A DNA stretch of 64,000 nucleotides from Paragonimus westermani (taxonomy: Eukaryota > Platyhelminthes > Trematoda > Plagiorchiida > Troglotrematidae), in assembly GCA_008508345.1 (NCBI GenBank), contig QNGE01000115.1:40953-104952 (forward strand), given 5' to 3'. Positions 1-12,396 of the stretch are shown here, one piece after another. Made by a program: the position numbers and the translations under genes. A model generated the notes under the pieces. It had not been told where the DNA came from and ran no database searches. It saw only the letters and a list, made by a program, of their open reading frames with translations. The first letter of the stretch is position 1, and the number at the start of each line of letters is the position of its first letter.

Positions 1-1690
1 GCTCACCAATTTATGTAGTGGACCTAAACAGTGTCAAATTACTCGAGCAGGAGCGCCGAGCCAAAATGTGGTAAAAACCAAAGTGAAATGATTCACAGTA
101 GTTCGTGAAGGTGCGTTAGTTTAGAAATCCACCACACGGAATGAAATATTCGACGGAAAAGAACCGCGATGTTACTCCTAAGATATTTCTGCCGAAAACA
201 GATGGCTGGATCCGTTAGTATTTAACCTTCCGAAACCTGTACGTGAGCTACACAGAACGCAGAGAAGACGCACAGCTCACGACCTCGAAGTAGATTTTGA
301 ATTATTGATTATCAAATCAATCGATTAACTCGATTTAAACATGGACTGTACAAGTTAGTTAGATAAAGGCGAGAAGAGTGAACAAGAAAAATTATAAAGT
401 ACAAAATGCTGCACAAAACGCTACACTAGATTAAAACTGTCACTATCAGTCATTTGGGTCATGAACTTATATTGTTTCCGTTACTTGTTCTCTTGTAAAC
501 ACAATACTCACTCGATCATCGTTTTTGTTCACATAACAGATATCTTCCGATTTTCTGACAGTGCGAACTGTTTTCGAATAATGTCAAAATTGTTAGACAA
601 TATGTATGCTCGAACTACATTCCGTTCGTTCTCTTCAGTTGTATACATGAAATGATAACCGAATAGGTACGGTAGTAGGTTTGTATAAGCAATATACTAA
701 TGTCTATCTAGCAATCACAGCTTCGTTCGACTATTTGAAATTTTATCCAATCTACAATGAACCGATAAAGGCAGTTAGGTAAAGTTAGATGAGTGTAGTA
801 GGAAAGTGTGGAAAACAAGAATTGAACAACGAAAGATGAGAAATTGCGATAAACTAAATATATAATGACTGGTCTACGTATAGTTGATTAGAATAGTTGT
901 GCTATGTTCACGATCATCTGCTTCTGGACACACAAGTGTGATTTTTTATAGTGTACGGTTAGCTCTTCAGAGAAAGCTAATACGTGTTTGTTTATAGTCT
1001 GATATTTTTGAAACTGTTGCTTAGCAGCCTCCCTCGTCTATGCGTTCAGTGGTAGTCCTAACCATGCATATTACGACATCGATGTTATCAGGTGCAAGCA
1101 CTAACATACGATAGACAGAGACTGATTCCAGTCTGGACTAGACAAAGATATGCATGACTGACAAATTCGAACAAGGAAGAAACTCGAATAATATACATAA
1201 ATTAGATTTTTGCGGGGGTTGAAATATGATTTTGTATGAGACGAATCCTGTCAATATTGAATGATACTCGCAGTTCTGTGGAATTACTTGACTCCTCAGA
1301 AGTAACCGCTAAAATCCGTTTTGTTTGCAGATTGAATGCACTGTGGAAATATAACAGATCAGAAGTCTGAAGAACGCAAAGATCGTCATATAACTTGTAT
1401 GCTTAAGCATCATTTTGTTCGTTCTTTTCAATTATATACACGAACTGAAACACACACATTTTGAACGTATGGGGGTCTACGGACAAGATTTTTAAAGTGA
1501 TAAATCATCATTCATTCATGTTATCGGAACTGAACAATAAATACGGATGTAGATGAAAAGCTGTGAACCAGCAAGAGGGATAAATAAGTTAGAATAGAAA
1601 GAATACTCAATCTATGTAACATATTACAAAAGCAACGATGAATTCACACTATTTATAACTGGAGGACCATCTAAATTTAGCTCCAGTTAG
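1..1690. other. No gene seen
   Basis: This AT-rich stretch has only short chance open frames (64 codons at most). I recognise no domain, tRNA-like head or long repeat. It ends where homology to a Penelope-like reverse transcriptase begins. Confidence 0.6.
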
Positions 1691-1699
1691 GTTTCACTA

Positions 1700-2330
1700 A
1701 CGCAAGCTTGTCAGCCTACCAACCAGTACAGTTTTCATTCAATAGACAATTTTATTTCCATGTACATATTGCGGCCATGAGTAGTTCTCTTGCATTTGTG
1801 TTAACCGATATTTTTATGACTTCTGTTGAAGAACAGGCGCAAAACAGTATCAGTTCAGCATATCTGTACAAAAGAAATGTTGATGACAGTTGTAAGGTGT
1901 GAACCGCGTAAGTGGATAGAAACCATGTGCACACATTTTAACAGCTTGCATTGCAACATCAACGCTGAAGTCAAAGAAGACAATCAGATACTCTTTCTGG
2001 GTGTCAGACTGACCAGACGGGAAGATGGATCTCTTTCCAGAAGCATTTTATAAAAGAAAATTCGGACTGGCCACTTCTTACACTTTGAAAGACCTACACT
2101 AATCGCATGCACATGCTGGGTACTACAGAAAATGTATCAGCGAATTCGTAAAATCTATTCGGATATATATTTCTGAGGGGCTGGATTTTATTCAACAGAT
2201 TCTTTTCTAGAATGGACATCCAATTCGTTTTACCTGCAAGTATTCTGAGCCACTCGACTCTGGACCAGCATTCCGAAAAGAACCTGTTCAGGCCTTACAA
2301 AGGAGACAACGTACCACTTTGTGTTCGAAG
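1700..2330 (+). pseudogene. Penelope-like element RT remnant (palm and thumb)
   Basis: Decayed reverse transcriptase of a Penelope-like retroelement. Around 1735-1800 the frame reads VQFSFNRQFYFHVH then AAMSSSLAFVLTDIFM, matching the PLE motif B region (normally AMGSPLGP..A.IFM). Around 1870-1890 it reads YKRNVDDS, the motif C (YVDD) position with Y changed to N. In another frame around 1935-2060 come FNSLHCNI and RLTRREDGSLSRS, the conserved PLE segment after motif C (F..LH.NI / L.TR.EDGS). Several frameshifts and stops separate these blocks, so it cannot make a working enzyme. The family call rests on the order and spacing of the motifs. Confidence 0.75.
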
Positions 2331-2884
2331 GTTGTGATGACTGCAGAACAGTTTTGGGAGGTCAAAATTCCCTTCGATTGAGCGCTTCCCGCTCCTTCAC
2401 GTGACTCGGTGTAACTAATTGCTTTCCGTTTTTAATCTCGTAACTCATCCAGCCCGCATGCCCCAGCCATTGATTTTCACTCAACCGCCCAGCACACCCC
2501 TGTCATATCGCTCCCTCCCTCATCCCTGTATTACGGCCTTCTTTCGAGCCGTCGTCCTAAAGCGATCACATTTCATCAGTTCCTCCTTACCAGTCAGTCA
2601 CCTGTGATTGCAGTCGTCGTGCTTTCGGATCCTTAACAGCTCATTACTGCCAATTTTTTATGCAATGGTGGCTAGAAGCCACAAATTACAAAGTGAACAC
2701 CACGCACATTCGATTACAGTCGCTGAATTCAGATGAGCCTTTCGGCCGGCCCACTTCGCCAGAAGGCGCCACACTCGGGTTTCGATCTTACTAGAGCACA
2801 TCAGTAGTGCATATCCTTGTGCGAGTCGATCGAGACGTTCGGGCAATCTAAATCTTATTCGCACAAGGTTGTGGTCGGGCGTTC
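2331..2884. other. No gene seen
   Basis: Between the PLE remnant and the first SINE. Slightly more C-rich around 2450-2560; no motif recognised on either strand. Confidence 0.5.
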
Positions 2885-3078
2885 AGATAACTGACCGGTC
2901 ACGCCTAGTGTGATGTTACTGGCGTTGTGGTTAGCACACTAGTCTTGTAAACACGGCAGTCATAGTGAAAATTCGGGCTCGGACGAGGATATGCGCTACC
3001 GATGAGCCTTAATAAGAACGAAACTTGAGTATAGTGCTGCTTTATGAAGTGGCCGTTCGAAATGCATATTTGAATGCG
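2885..3078 (+). mobile_element. tRNA-headed SINE with hammerhead (degenerate copy)
   Basis: Short interspersed element. The head has an A-box-like block, TGGCGTTGTGGTTAGC, at 2920-2935 and a worn B-box near 2967-2979. A hammerhead fold follows and then the family body ending near TTTGAATGCG. The head, ribozyme and body align by eye with the cleaner copy at 40140-40390. SINEs are transcribed by RNA polymerase III and moved by LINE-type machinery. Its end abuts a PLE GIY-YIG fragment on the other strand. Confidence 0.75.
2993..3037 (+). ncRNA. Hammerhead ribozyme, type I, core mutated
   Basis: Stem I is GCGCTA paired with TAGTGC. The core reads CCGATGA instead of CTGANGA (conserved U4 changed to C), followed by a poorly paired stem II and GAAAC. 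A short stem III then leads to a GTA cleavage triplet. The U4 change should abolish self-cleavage, so this is a fossil of the ribozyme. Confidence 0.7.
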
Positions 3079-3165
3079 TTCGGATAATCGCCGTGTTGTG
3101 CGGCCTATGTAGCTTGTTCCACAGGAACAAACGAAACGGTAAACACAAAAGGAGACGGCATGAAC
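3070..3165 (-). pseudogene. PLE GIY-YIG endonuclease remnant
   Basis: On the minus strand the frame reads CVYRFVCSCGTSYIGRTTRR, then LSERI. This is the signature of the GIY-YIG endonuclease of Penelope-like elements: a Cys pair, then the YIG box with its following Arg. Only the N-terminal part of the domain is left, because the SINE body takes over at about 3078. It lies back to back with a plus-strand RT fragment starting near 3190, so the two PLE pieces diverge from about 3165. Confidence 0.75.
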
Positions 3166-3189
3166 AAGCAATATATCTTTCAACTGGGA

Positions 3190-3591
3190 GCGCAATTCTT
3201 CTACCACGCATTGGCAAAATGGCTTGCCACGCTGTTAGAGCCAGTTAGGAAAAAACTAGCCATTTACAGCTTGAGAGATACCTTCGAATTTGTTGAAACA
3301 TTAAAGCAGCTGAACGTACTAGGCAAGCGTTTATTCTCACTTGACGTCACATCTCTCTTCACTAATATCCCACTCAATGAAACGATTGAGTTTCTCGGAC
3401 AGTATATTGAATTAGCAATTAATTTTGACTGTCTCGAACAATATGCACGACCCTTGAGTAAACTCAGTGGGCGTTCAGAAAAATTCTATTATGGACCATT
3501 TGACGTAAGCCTAAGCCCTAAGAACCACTCAGGACCATGTACAATAATCCAACGGCATCCTAGTGGAATCTCTAAACAAAGCCGGTATTGA
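3190..3591 (+). pseudogene. Penelope-like element RT remnant (fingers and motif A)
   Basis: The open frame reads YHALAKWLATLLEPV, then LRDTFEFVETLKQ, then KRLFSLDVTSLFTNIPLNET. These are the conserved fingers and motif A of PLE reverse transcriptase; the Asp of SLDVTSLFTN is the first catalytic residue. The homology fades after about residue 90, where the usual stretch leading to AMGSPLGP is lost, and the frame closes at 3591. Motifs B and C are absent. It is a truncated copy that cannot be active, divergent from the GIY-YIG remnant on the other strand. Confidence 0.8.
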
Positions 3592-6500
3592 ATGATGTCC
3601 TCAATCGTTCTGTTAACGTAACGTTCATGGACTGTTTCTAAGTGTATACCTGTTTACTGTTTAAATTCCACTTTGAGCCCCAAGCTTCAGTAGACCCGTG
3701 CTTGTCAGAACTTTACTCTGCCCACACTGAGTGGTTGATTCTCCTGTCCTGTGCAACAAGTGTAACAGGACTCACGTGAACCTGGGACCAATCAATGAGG
3801 CTGTTTGGTAAATCCATAAAGTTGCAAACAGCTCAGTATCAAAGGTTTTGCCAATGACTGAGATGCACAGTGGCTAACGCCTATACTGTAGTCGAACTCT
3901 AAACGTTTGATCTCATACTATAAAATACTGTTTCCAAACCATCAACGCATACATCTTTAATGCACAGCTGGGGGTTCGTCAAGTACCGGCAATTTACAGT
4001 AGAAGGCAGAACAAATGCACATTGGAGGGGGATAAACTATGACAAGTAGGAACGATTGTTCCGTGAAACGGTAGATAGTGTAAGGCCAACATGCTAGACT
4101 AAGCAGGTCAAACATTAATCGCCCAGTCGGAAAAGTCGCATGACTCAGTCCAGTCTTGCGCAGTGACGTGCCCTGAGTAATGAACCGTGTGCACAGGTTC
4201 CCCGCTTGGCTCCATAGTTCAGCAATTGGAACGTATGCTGTTTCTTTCGCTGGTAGGAATCCAACCGAGGCCCTGAACTTTCACATTTGTTTCTTCCAGG
4301 TCATGCAAACAAGCCGGTCACACAAATATATGTTCGTGTTAATCGGGTGCAACCAGATGGTTAGCCACGAGACTCACAACAAATCTTATGGTCACCCATC
4401 CACTACCAATAGCCTAATGATCCTCAAATCGACAACAGTATTTTAAGCAGTAAAAGGATAATTCCTGTAAAAAAGTGTTGGGGTGAATTTTGTTGGAATT
4501 GTTTTTGCAAAAAATAAATATACGCCAAATTAGATAGAACGATAACGGGACACCACACGGTCACCCCAGGTTGTCACGTCATATTCTGACGAAAGGCTGG
4601 TCATGTTGGCGCCGAATGGCGCGAGAATGGGATGTGTGTGACAGTGCCGTTTACGAGTGGCATGGTCGGTGTTTTGACCTAAACTCACCGTCATGTGACC
4701 AAGTCACGTGTAATTAGTGGTGCATTCTGCAGAGAAATGAAAGCCGGTGAAGTGAGTCGGAAAGCGAGAGGGGTTTCACGTTTCGGCAGACGCAGGTCAT
4801 CACACAAGACTGCGTCAAACAATTCAGTAAGTTCAGAGATGTGGACGCCATTTGTGGTCAGCAGACAATATCTTGTCACTAGCATCATTCCGTTGATCTC
4901 ATTGACGAAGACAAACCTAAAGTGGACGAGCTTGCCGAGTGGATATACTATTAACAAGATTTTCGGAGAGGGAACGTGTTTCAGCTGACGTACTAACGAT
5001 AAATATTTCTTTATTGTATGGGGACATTTTCAGCCTTTAGAGCTAGTGAACTGACCTTAATGGGTGACAGTCAAGACGACGACTCTTATTTTAGGACTTT
5101 CAATCAGCATGTGTTACGCGTCCATCCGTGAGCTTGTAAATGGACTGGAATTCCCAGAAGGACAACATCTAAGTTCCATAAGGACGTGGCTAGATCTGTA
5201 AACGGATAGGTTCCGAAAATGCCTGATATGCATCACTGGTCTTGATCCCCTGAAAATGCTGTGAGCCAAGTGTGCAGTGACACCATTTCACAATGTTCGA
5301 TGGAGAAGTTGGTATTTTGCCCGAAATAAGTTTGGAAGGTCTTGAGTTCCAGCGCTATACGCGATTGGAGAACGTTTAACCAATCGGAACTCACGTACAA
5401 GTTGCGACGGCACTGCAGTCGAATGGCGCCAACCAATCTTGATTTGATAGATAAGCGCCTGTCACCCTTTCAACAAAACAACGCCCAAAAAGATTGTTCA
5501 GCTGTCCCAAGGCAAAAGCTCTCTAACCCAACGACTGTGACCTTAGCAGTTCAAGGTGATCCGAAGATGTGCGACACCAAATTAAACCAACCTGCAATGT
5601 GTCGTCATCCCAACACATTTCTACCATGGGAAAACGGAGTAGCACGGTCATGAGGTGTATATGAATCGTTTGAAAGACACTAACAGGGAAAACGTTCAAG
5701 CAATATTCCAACGTGACAACAGCAATGTTGACGAATGGACAGCAGCGTATTGGCTATCTGCTAGGCCCGTCATTCAAAACCTTTTTCCCCACACGCTAAG
5801 TCTTCCATGGTTTAGTGTCAACCCAATCTACTCCGTCCTGTTTATTTTATGTAATATTGCTCAGTACGTGTGTGACAACCTGACAATGACAAGCAGAACG
5901 CAAACCGAGCAACATGTCGCATTCCCCTTCATTCAGCTTGTTAGGTTGAACCGTCTGTGCAAATGTTCATGCTGTCAGATTTACGACTGTGACCTTACAG
6001 AAAATTTAGGCTAGACCTCCGGTAGTGTTCCGCCCATTATTCCCACACCACAGGCCCACTGAGGAACAGATGACTGTTTGTAATTGGCAGTTGTCACTGC
6101 CTGATCCACGCAACATAACAAGCGTCAAGGTCAAAGATTGCGTTACATTACGCGAATAGGGAATTTTTAACCGCACCGTCTAAACACGATTATATTTGAA
6201 AGAAGAAATTGCAACACATGGGGAAAGTGGAGTGCGGCATAGGTTATACAAGTAGGTCTTTCGAATACGTTAACATCAGAATTATATAGGAAAGGTGAGG
6301 TAGTACTGACGCACTGCGTGTGGGCTTTTGGGCAACTGAACTGATAAGCGTTCGCCTACTGTGTGCAACAGAAAAGAACACTGAATATACCCCCACGTAA
6401 CGGATGAAAGGAACTTGGGAGTAATTTGCGAGAACGTTTGTTTCAGATTATGAAATTCTCTGAAGATTTTGTACGCGCGATATCAGACAGGCAAAATCGA

Positions 6501-8520
6501 CGAGTTTTTCACATACATATCAGCGAATAGGTAACAAATGCAATCAACGGCGAAAAGATCGGCACAGAAAACTGTCGGGCATATTAATGGAAATGAGTTA
6601 AGTTAGAAAAATGTAGAACTATTTTTACTGCCGAATAAATGAAGTGAGGTACAGGAGTTTCGAAGATGGACAGCTGATAGGTGGACCACTACGGGTTGAA
6701 AGAACACCAGCAAAGTTGACTAGAATGTCAAGTTGTATGTCAATAATCTTCACGGATAAACAAATCACAAGTAATGGTACAAAATGTGGATTACATTCAA
6801 ACAGCGGACTGGGTGACATTCTGGCATTCTTTATGTTACGCAACTGACGGTAGTTCATCAGTCTGCCACTTGTATCCAACGTCAACACTATTTCCTCCGT
6901 GAACTGGGATATTCGGTCCCGTTGCACTTCATCACACTAATTAACGCTTCCAATTGGCTGTAAAATGACCCAGTTTTTGTCTGTTCTGTGATAGTCTTGC
7001 AAGTCCCTAGGGCTATCTCCCACTTTCTACTAGTCTATCAAATCGTTTTCTCGTCCACTGAGCAGCTTACTCTCTGTCAGCGCGCTCTGACATTGTTCCT
7101 GATTGATTTGATGTTCAGACTGTCTGTGAAACATCGCTCGTTTTACAGATCGTTTCCATTTTCGGCCCATTTCCCGGTATTACCTTTGACCGCGTTGTTT
7201 GTATTGCCCACCGTTCACTTGATAACATCCATTGTCCCGCTTGTTAGTTCTGTAGAGTTGGGGTTTCCAGGGGGAGTCAGAAATGACTTGTGCTCTAATT
7301 AGCTAATTTTGCTTTTGTTGCGGTTACCAACCTTTGATACCTGAACAGTCCGATTTACCAGCGTCATTTAAGTTACTCGACTTCGACCAGTCGTTCCATC
7401 GACATTGATCCGTCCCACTCATTTGACAGAGAAGTGGTCCCATGGGACAGGCGTTATCGATCGACCTCTAGGTAGTACAGAGTAACCATTTAAGTGGATG
7501 GTACTATTTCAGTGGGTCATTAAAAATGTCGTAACCAGAAAGAAAAGAATGTGACTGAATTTGGTAACGTTCTCATCTTCCTGAAGAGCCTTTGTCATGG
7601 AAACTAAAGTGGATAAGTCATTGTGTTCAAGCCTCATCAGAGGTGGCCATCAAATGACGGGTGTCAGTATGTTTGTCGTGTCATGTGTCGAACGACTTTC
7701 CGAGGAATGACTAGGTTTATGTGTCAACTACAACCACAATTTGAAACCAAAATAAAAGTTGGTTGAATAAGTTATTCAGGACGTGTGTAAAGGTGTGGGT
7801 GGCTGAATACAGCAAGTCTCTTCCGTATGACCAGCAAATTTAACCTTGAAGAATATCACCTGATTAGCTGTGCTTCGTCAACGTCCGTCAGGTTCACTAT
7901 CCAAACACAAATCACTTGACCAACATATTACAATTACCCAGTGTGTAAAACCTAAAATTGATAATGGAACAGACAGGATGCGGTCGCAGAACACGTCGGC
8001 AGATTGGCAACGGAAATTTTCACCAGTGGGGTGGTGCCACTCACAGTATGCGTCCAGTGCAAAAGGGAAATGTTGGACCGGGTCACTGTGGTCCGTTAGA
8101 GCAACCGACAATGACATATCAAACTGAACTAAATCTAGTACCTCAATGCATCCGGGTTTCCTCCTCTCCCCAACCACGTTAACTGGCTGCTGTTCCTCGG
8201 GCGGTTGCATGTGCATGTCTATTTGCGCAAATGAATCTTTCACAACCTCGGTCAGGCCAGACAGTCCCGACTTTCCTAATCAGTTCATCACGTGCGGTAC
8301 TGGTACGACCAGCAGGGATTCTACCAGTATTTCTTTGTGAGTGGGGCAGCCATAATTGAATACAAACAGGCGATAAATGTAAACATGCTGTCGGTTGAAG
8401 ACAGCAAGTGCAATGATGACTGAACCACTTTTTCAACTACCGTGCAACGGTCTGCTCGTTAAAAAGATTTGACAGTTGATTTGATACACACAGCCAGACC
8501 GGCCAACAGCAGGTGTTTTT
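3592..8520. other. No gene seen
   Basis: Nearly 5 kb with only short overlapping open frames on both strands (the longest about 120 codons at 7878-8243, minus). None shows a recognisable domain, signal peptide with supporting context, or consistent splice signals. Probably old, decayed repeat and intergenic DNA. Confidence 0.5.
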
Positions 8521-9020
8521 TCCCTTCAGATGGGTTAACTAGCTGTGTACCGCACTGGTGGTCTTGATAGCCATCCTGATGTCAGACTGTTTGTGCATCC
8601 GTCTAAATTCGTTTTGTACGACATAATGGCAGTTGATAGCCAATTCCTGGGCTGGCTGGTAGTGTTGCCACCTAACTCTTGAAGTTTTGTCACAGTAATC
8701 GCTAACTTGTAGTGCTAATCTGACGTTGTCATATTTTGGTGGATTATCAAACCGGAGGTGTGAGTGTTCCAACTCTCGGCGGAACATCTCACTCGGCAGG
8801 GAGGTATGTCCAAAAGCCCAGAGCGAGCGGGTCAGGGACAGCATGGGCGACCGGATGAGCATCGCACAACGAGATCGGCTCAACGGACGCGGTATGACAG
8901 GCGAAACCGCCCCGCCCCCCGACAGAAGTCGTCGGACGCACACAAACCGGGCCGAAGTGCACACGACATGTGGGCGAAACCGGGTGTGATGTGGATCGGA
9001 ATTCCGGTTCATACACGCGA
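8521..9020. other. GC-richer pocket, unassigned
   Basis: From about 8740 to 9000 the sequence is clearly richer in G and C than its surroundings and is open in several frames at once, including 157 codons on the minus strand (8539-9012). Openness in many frames is expected from high GC and low stop density. I recognise no domain, so I do not call a gene. Confidence 0.4.
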
Positions 9021-10660
9021 GAGAGCGCGTGGTATGAGAATCAGCGAGTTGGACAATAAAGGCTGTACTTTATTGAACGCTTTTTCGCTACGATAGGCTT
9101 TTGATGATTCCCCCTTGGAAATGGTTACTGGCAATGCCGTGTGAAATAGATTGCATGTAACTACTTCCTTGATGTATAAAGATATTGTTGAGCCAAAGAA
9201 AAGAGACCGATTGGAAAGAGAATTCTTTCTGCGCACTCCCACGTTTAACTTGCCCTCCGTTATCTCAATTAGTCTGGAATCTAGAAAACTCTGTTTCGGG
9301 TCCGCGGATTCACGTTCGGTCGTCAATTTGATGTGAGCGCGGAAGGCTTTCATGTGGCTACAATGCTTACTACCATTAAGGTTTCATCGGCGCACCTCAC
9401 ACGGACACTAAGTGAGTGAAAAAAGCTGGACAAAAATTGGTCTCCTACGTTTTGTATGAACAAATTCAACACTAATGCGATGGGCTTGTTCAATGAGATT
9501 CGGTCTGTGCACCATCAGGGCCTAAAACAGGCGAACAGTAGACAAAACTATGTAGTTTATACAGTACTATCAATTGATATACCAGTCCTTTCAACTAAAC
9601 TAGCCTATGCTTTAAGACACTGACGAGTTTCTTCCGGAATTTATCTCACTGGCATCTAAGAGTATAGGAATGAAGCTGGGTAACAAGAGGAATTCTGCTG
9701 ATAGCATCGGATGATTGTTTTAATAAGAAAGGCATGGCTTTGTAGCATTTGAACTCAACTGTTCAGTAACGCAGTCATCAATACGATACAAGAGATTAGT
9801 GGATCATACAAGACAGATACCACTGAAGCTGAAATTGGTTTTGTGTATTTCACTTCGAACCATAATCAGCAGCCTAAAAGTTCAACAGTTCCATGGTATT
9901 TGCGTTTAATTGGGCTTGTCTTTGTTTTACTTACTGAATTTTCTTCATTGGTGTCCATGGTTTATAAGGATGATCTAGTATGAAACTTTCGTTATCGCAC
10001 TAGACAGTGTGTATCGTGAAGTACAACTTCGAAAAAGTGCATTTTGATGACTACACCAAGAAGTTCGCTTGGAATAAAGAATAACCACAAGCTTACTTCA
10101 CTTGATTTTGAGGAACCAATCAGACTTCAAGTTGCCTTTTGAAGATGACTGGTAAGTCAAAGGTACGCTATGACATGAATCGCAACAATCTACCAACCGT
10201 TGCTCTCCATTTCACTTCAGGTTGCAGTGACTAACTAGTGTAAAACAGTTTTGGTTTCAACGAACAGAACTGTTTTCGATAAACTCTCATCTTAGGCTGG
10301 TACAATTATATATCAGATCAAGTGACGATAGGGGAAGTTATTGATGAGAAAAATAGCACGAATGTAAGGCGATTGGGTAAAACGGAAACAGGACTTCGTT
10401 GTGCTTATGCTCACTAAAGAGGTAGATTTTAGGAAGTCATTGTTAATTTGGGTTAGTTGGAGGGGAGGGGACCAAATTGCCCAGTGTTTGGCCACGGACT
10501 GTTTTTAAACACACAAATCCGGTTGACGTAGTCGGATTGCGACCGCCTCGGCTATAGACGGGATGCCCCACTTGATCTTTTATGATGCGGTGACCGGAAC
10601 GCGGTAGACGATATGAAACGCCCTATCCGTGTCCAAGTGTCGGTCACAGTCAACCAGGTG
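9021..10660. other. No gene seen
   Basis: AT-leaning sequence with only short chance frames. No tRNA-like head, LTR or retroelement motif recognised. Confidence 0.5.
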
Positions 10661-10679
10661 GGACAAAATGGATGTTAAT

Positions 10680-11010
10680 GTTTTTTGTTACTCCGGGACG
10701 AAGCCACGCCGAGCAGCGTCCATGAATTCTTTCCGATAAGCGTCTAGTGATGCGACCAGTATACAATGAACCACAGGAACGGTCAAACGAATGAATCGAA
10801 AATGAGGCAACATTGTTAGGTATATTATCAGATATTATCAGATTAAGTGACGCCGTCCGTTTTGATGTGAACGTTATGACGGGACTTGCAGTGTAGTAGG
10901 TACTGTCAATCGCATCATTTAGTTGGCACGTTATCAGCTCGGCTGTTGCGTCACCTTTGAAACGCAAAGTTATATAGATCTTTTTCCTATCAGCTGTATT
11001 TACTGGGGCT
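10680..11010 (-). pseudogene. PLE linker and GIY-YIG remnant
   Basis: The minus-strand frame reads DRKKIYITLRFKGD, matching the conserved K+VYIELPFRGD block that precedes the PLE endonuclease. After a divergent linker it reads RSCGSLYTGRITRRLSERI, which matches the GIY-YIG core (CG..YIGRT.R.LSER). Gly replaces Ile in part of the YIG box and the C-terminal part carrying the catalytic Glu is missing. It is a decayed fragment of a retroelement endonuclease; the family call comes from the order of the two blocks. Confidence 0.75.
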
Positions 11011-11047
11011 TGCAATGTTCTCCCTCACATGTTTCCGGTAGTGAAAT

Positions 11048-11072
11048 TCATCATCATCATCATCATTATCAT
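11048..11072 (+). repeat. TCA microsatellite
   Basis: Short run of TCA triplets with one substitution, inside the gap between two PLE fragments. Confidence 0.9.
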
Positions 11073-11239
11073 AGACAGCAATACATCAGTGGTTAACACT
11101 AATGCTTAACTGCCACACAACCATGACGAAACAGCAAACCCTATATAGAAAGAGAGAAGGTAGTGAAATTCTCAGAATGGGCATTACTAGAAGAGACATC
11201 CTGTATCATACTTAGCTCCCATTCCATCGTATCATCCGT

Positions 11240-11885
11240 ACAGATTGTTTTTGACCTAGTTGTCAAGCAGCGTACAAGGCCCCGTTTCAGACTAACCGGC
11301 ACATAGCTGTGGGAGTGTAAATACTGCCCACTCCAAATTTTCTTTCTATATACACTTTGCTGTAATGATCAAACTGGTCTGCGCGTTAGTACTACGTCCA
11401 AAAATGGCGTAGGTCATCAGTTTCTTGTTCCAAGGTGAACACGATGTTCTTATACACCTTGTTGAAAACGGTCAAAAGCTTGTGTAAATCTTCTGTTTTG
11501 TCCACTACGCAAAAACATCGTCTACATATCGTCGATAATAACTGGTTGTTCTAATAGTCTCGTCCAGCTGGTTATTCTGGAGCATACTCATATGAATGTC
11601 TACCAATAACGGGCCTACCGGTGAACCTATAGCTGCAACATCAAGCTGAAGATAAAGCTCACCAGTGAACTGAAAATGAATGTTGCTAGTACAGAACATT
11701 AACAACTCCTTCAGCTCATTCTCAGGTAAGCCAACGTTAATCCGGTGATTTCGGATATAATCACATAAAAATTGCGTAGTTTCGATTACGGGGACATTGG
11801 TGAATAGAGACGAAGCACTTTCTTGTACGACACACTGCGGTTAGACATAGAATCGACAAATTCAAACGTGTCTCTGAAACTGCAT
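11240..11885 (-). pseudogene. Penelope-like element RT remnant (motifs A to C and thumb)
   Basis: Read on the minus strand, the blocks appear in the normal order: FRDTFEF near 11870, a motif A remnant (LFTNVPVIETTQFL) around 11770-11810, HFQFTGELYLQ then AAIGSPVGPLLVDIHMS (motif B) around 11590-11670, and RYVDDVFA (motif C, both Asp kept) near 11510. Downstream are KNIVFTLEQETDD and VSLKRGLVRCLTT-like thumb sequence down to about 11250. Frameshifts lie between motif A and the rest and again after motif C, so it is inactive. It is divergent from the GIY-YIG fragment on the plus strand that begins only about 20 bases away. Confidence 0.85.
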
Positions 11886-11904
11886 TCATTAACCTCTCTG
11901 GCAC

Positions 11905-12209
11905 CCGGATACAGCCATAGGCAGAACCGAGAGGTGTTTGATTTCCAGAGTGAAGGAACATTTGCCTAAATGGGTGCAGAGCTCTTTATTACAGAAGAAC
12001 GACAATGCAAGCAACCAGCGTCCGCAGTCTCAAGACACGTCCTGACAACTGGTCACGTTATCGACCCAATTTGTGCATTCGGAATCTTATTACGTCACTC
12101 GAATCCAAGATTCTTGCGGTTTGCTGAGGCGGTCGCAATCAATCGACTTAAACCGGCCTTGTGTGTTCAGAAACAACTGTTCGTAAACTTGACCCTTCCC
12201 TGGACTTAG
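11905..12209 (+). pseudogene. PLE GIY-YIG endonuclease C-terminal end
   Basis: Starting near 11915 the sequence encodes IGRTERCLISRVKEHLPKWV, the core of the PLE GIY-YIG domain. After a frameshift the open frame gives SRHVLTTGHVIDPICAFGIL and RFLRFAEAVAINRLKPALCV, including the conserved Glu of FAEAVAI, and stops at 12209. The same C-terminal block occurs at 42180-42350. The similarity between the two copies continues beyond the stop to about 12375 (matching about 42505), giving a common 3' untranslated tail. Frameshifted and lacking the RT in cis, so inactive. Confidence 0.85.
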
Positions 12210-12396
12210 TGACCCTTCCTAAACCATCAGTTGACTATCCACCCTGCTCCCGTAAGTGCTCGATATAAAAAACCCGTTTCATGTTATTGCAAATTTGGTA
12301 CTGACGGGTCAATAAGAAATGCTTGCATCTGCCAGTTTTCGTGTTCTAACGGTTTTGTTCAAACTTCTGAACGGAATGAACTGTTTCAATCAGTAA

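Noticed and set aside
4691..4988. Opposing 88- and 97-codon frames
   Set aside because: Mutual shadows on both strands, with no domain in either.
8539..9012. 157-codon minus-strand frame
   Set aside because: Lies in a GC-richer pocket open in four or more frames; no domain or repeat family recognised.
11048..11072. CRISPR-like short repeats
   Set aside because: Simple triplet microsatellite with no spacers; no repeat-spacer array anywhere in the window.
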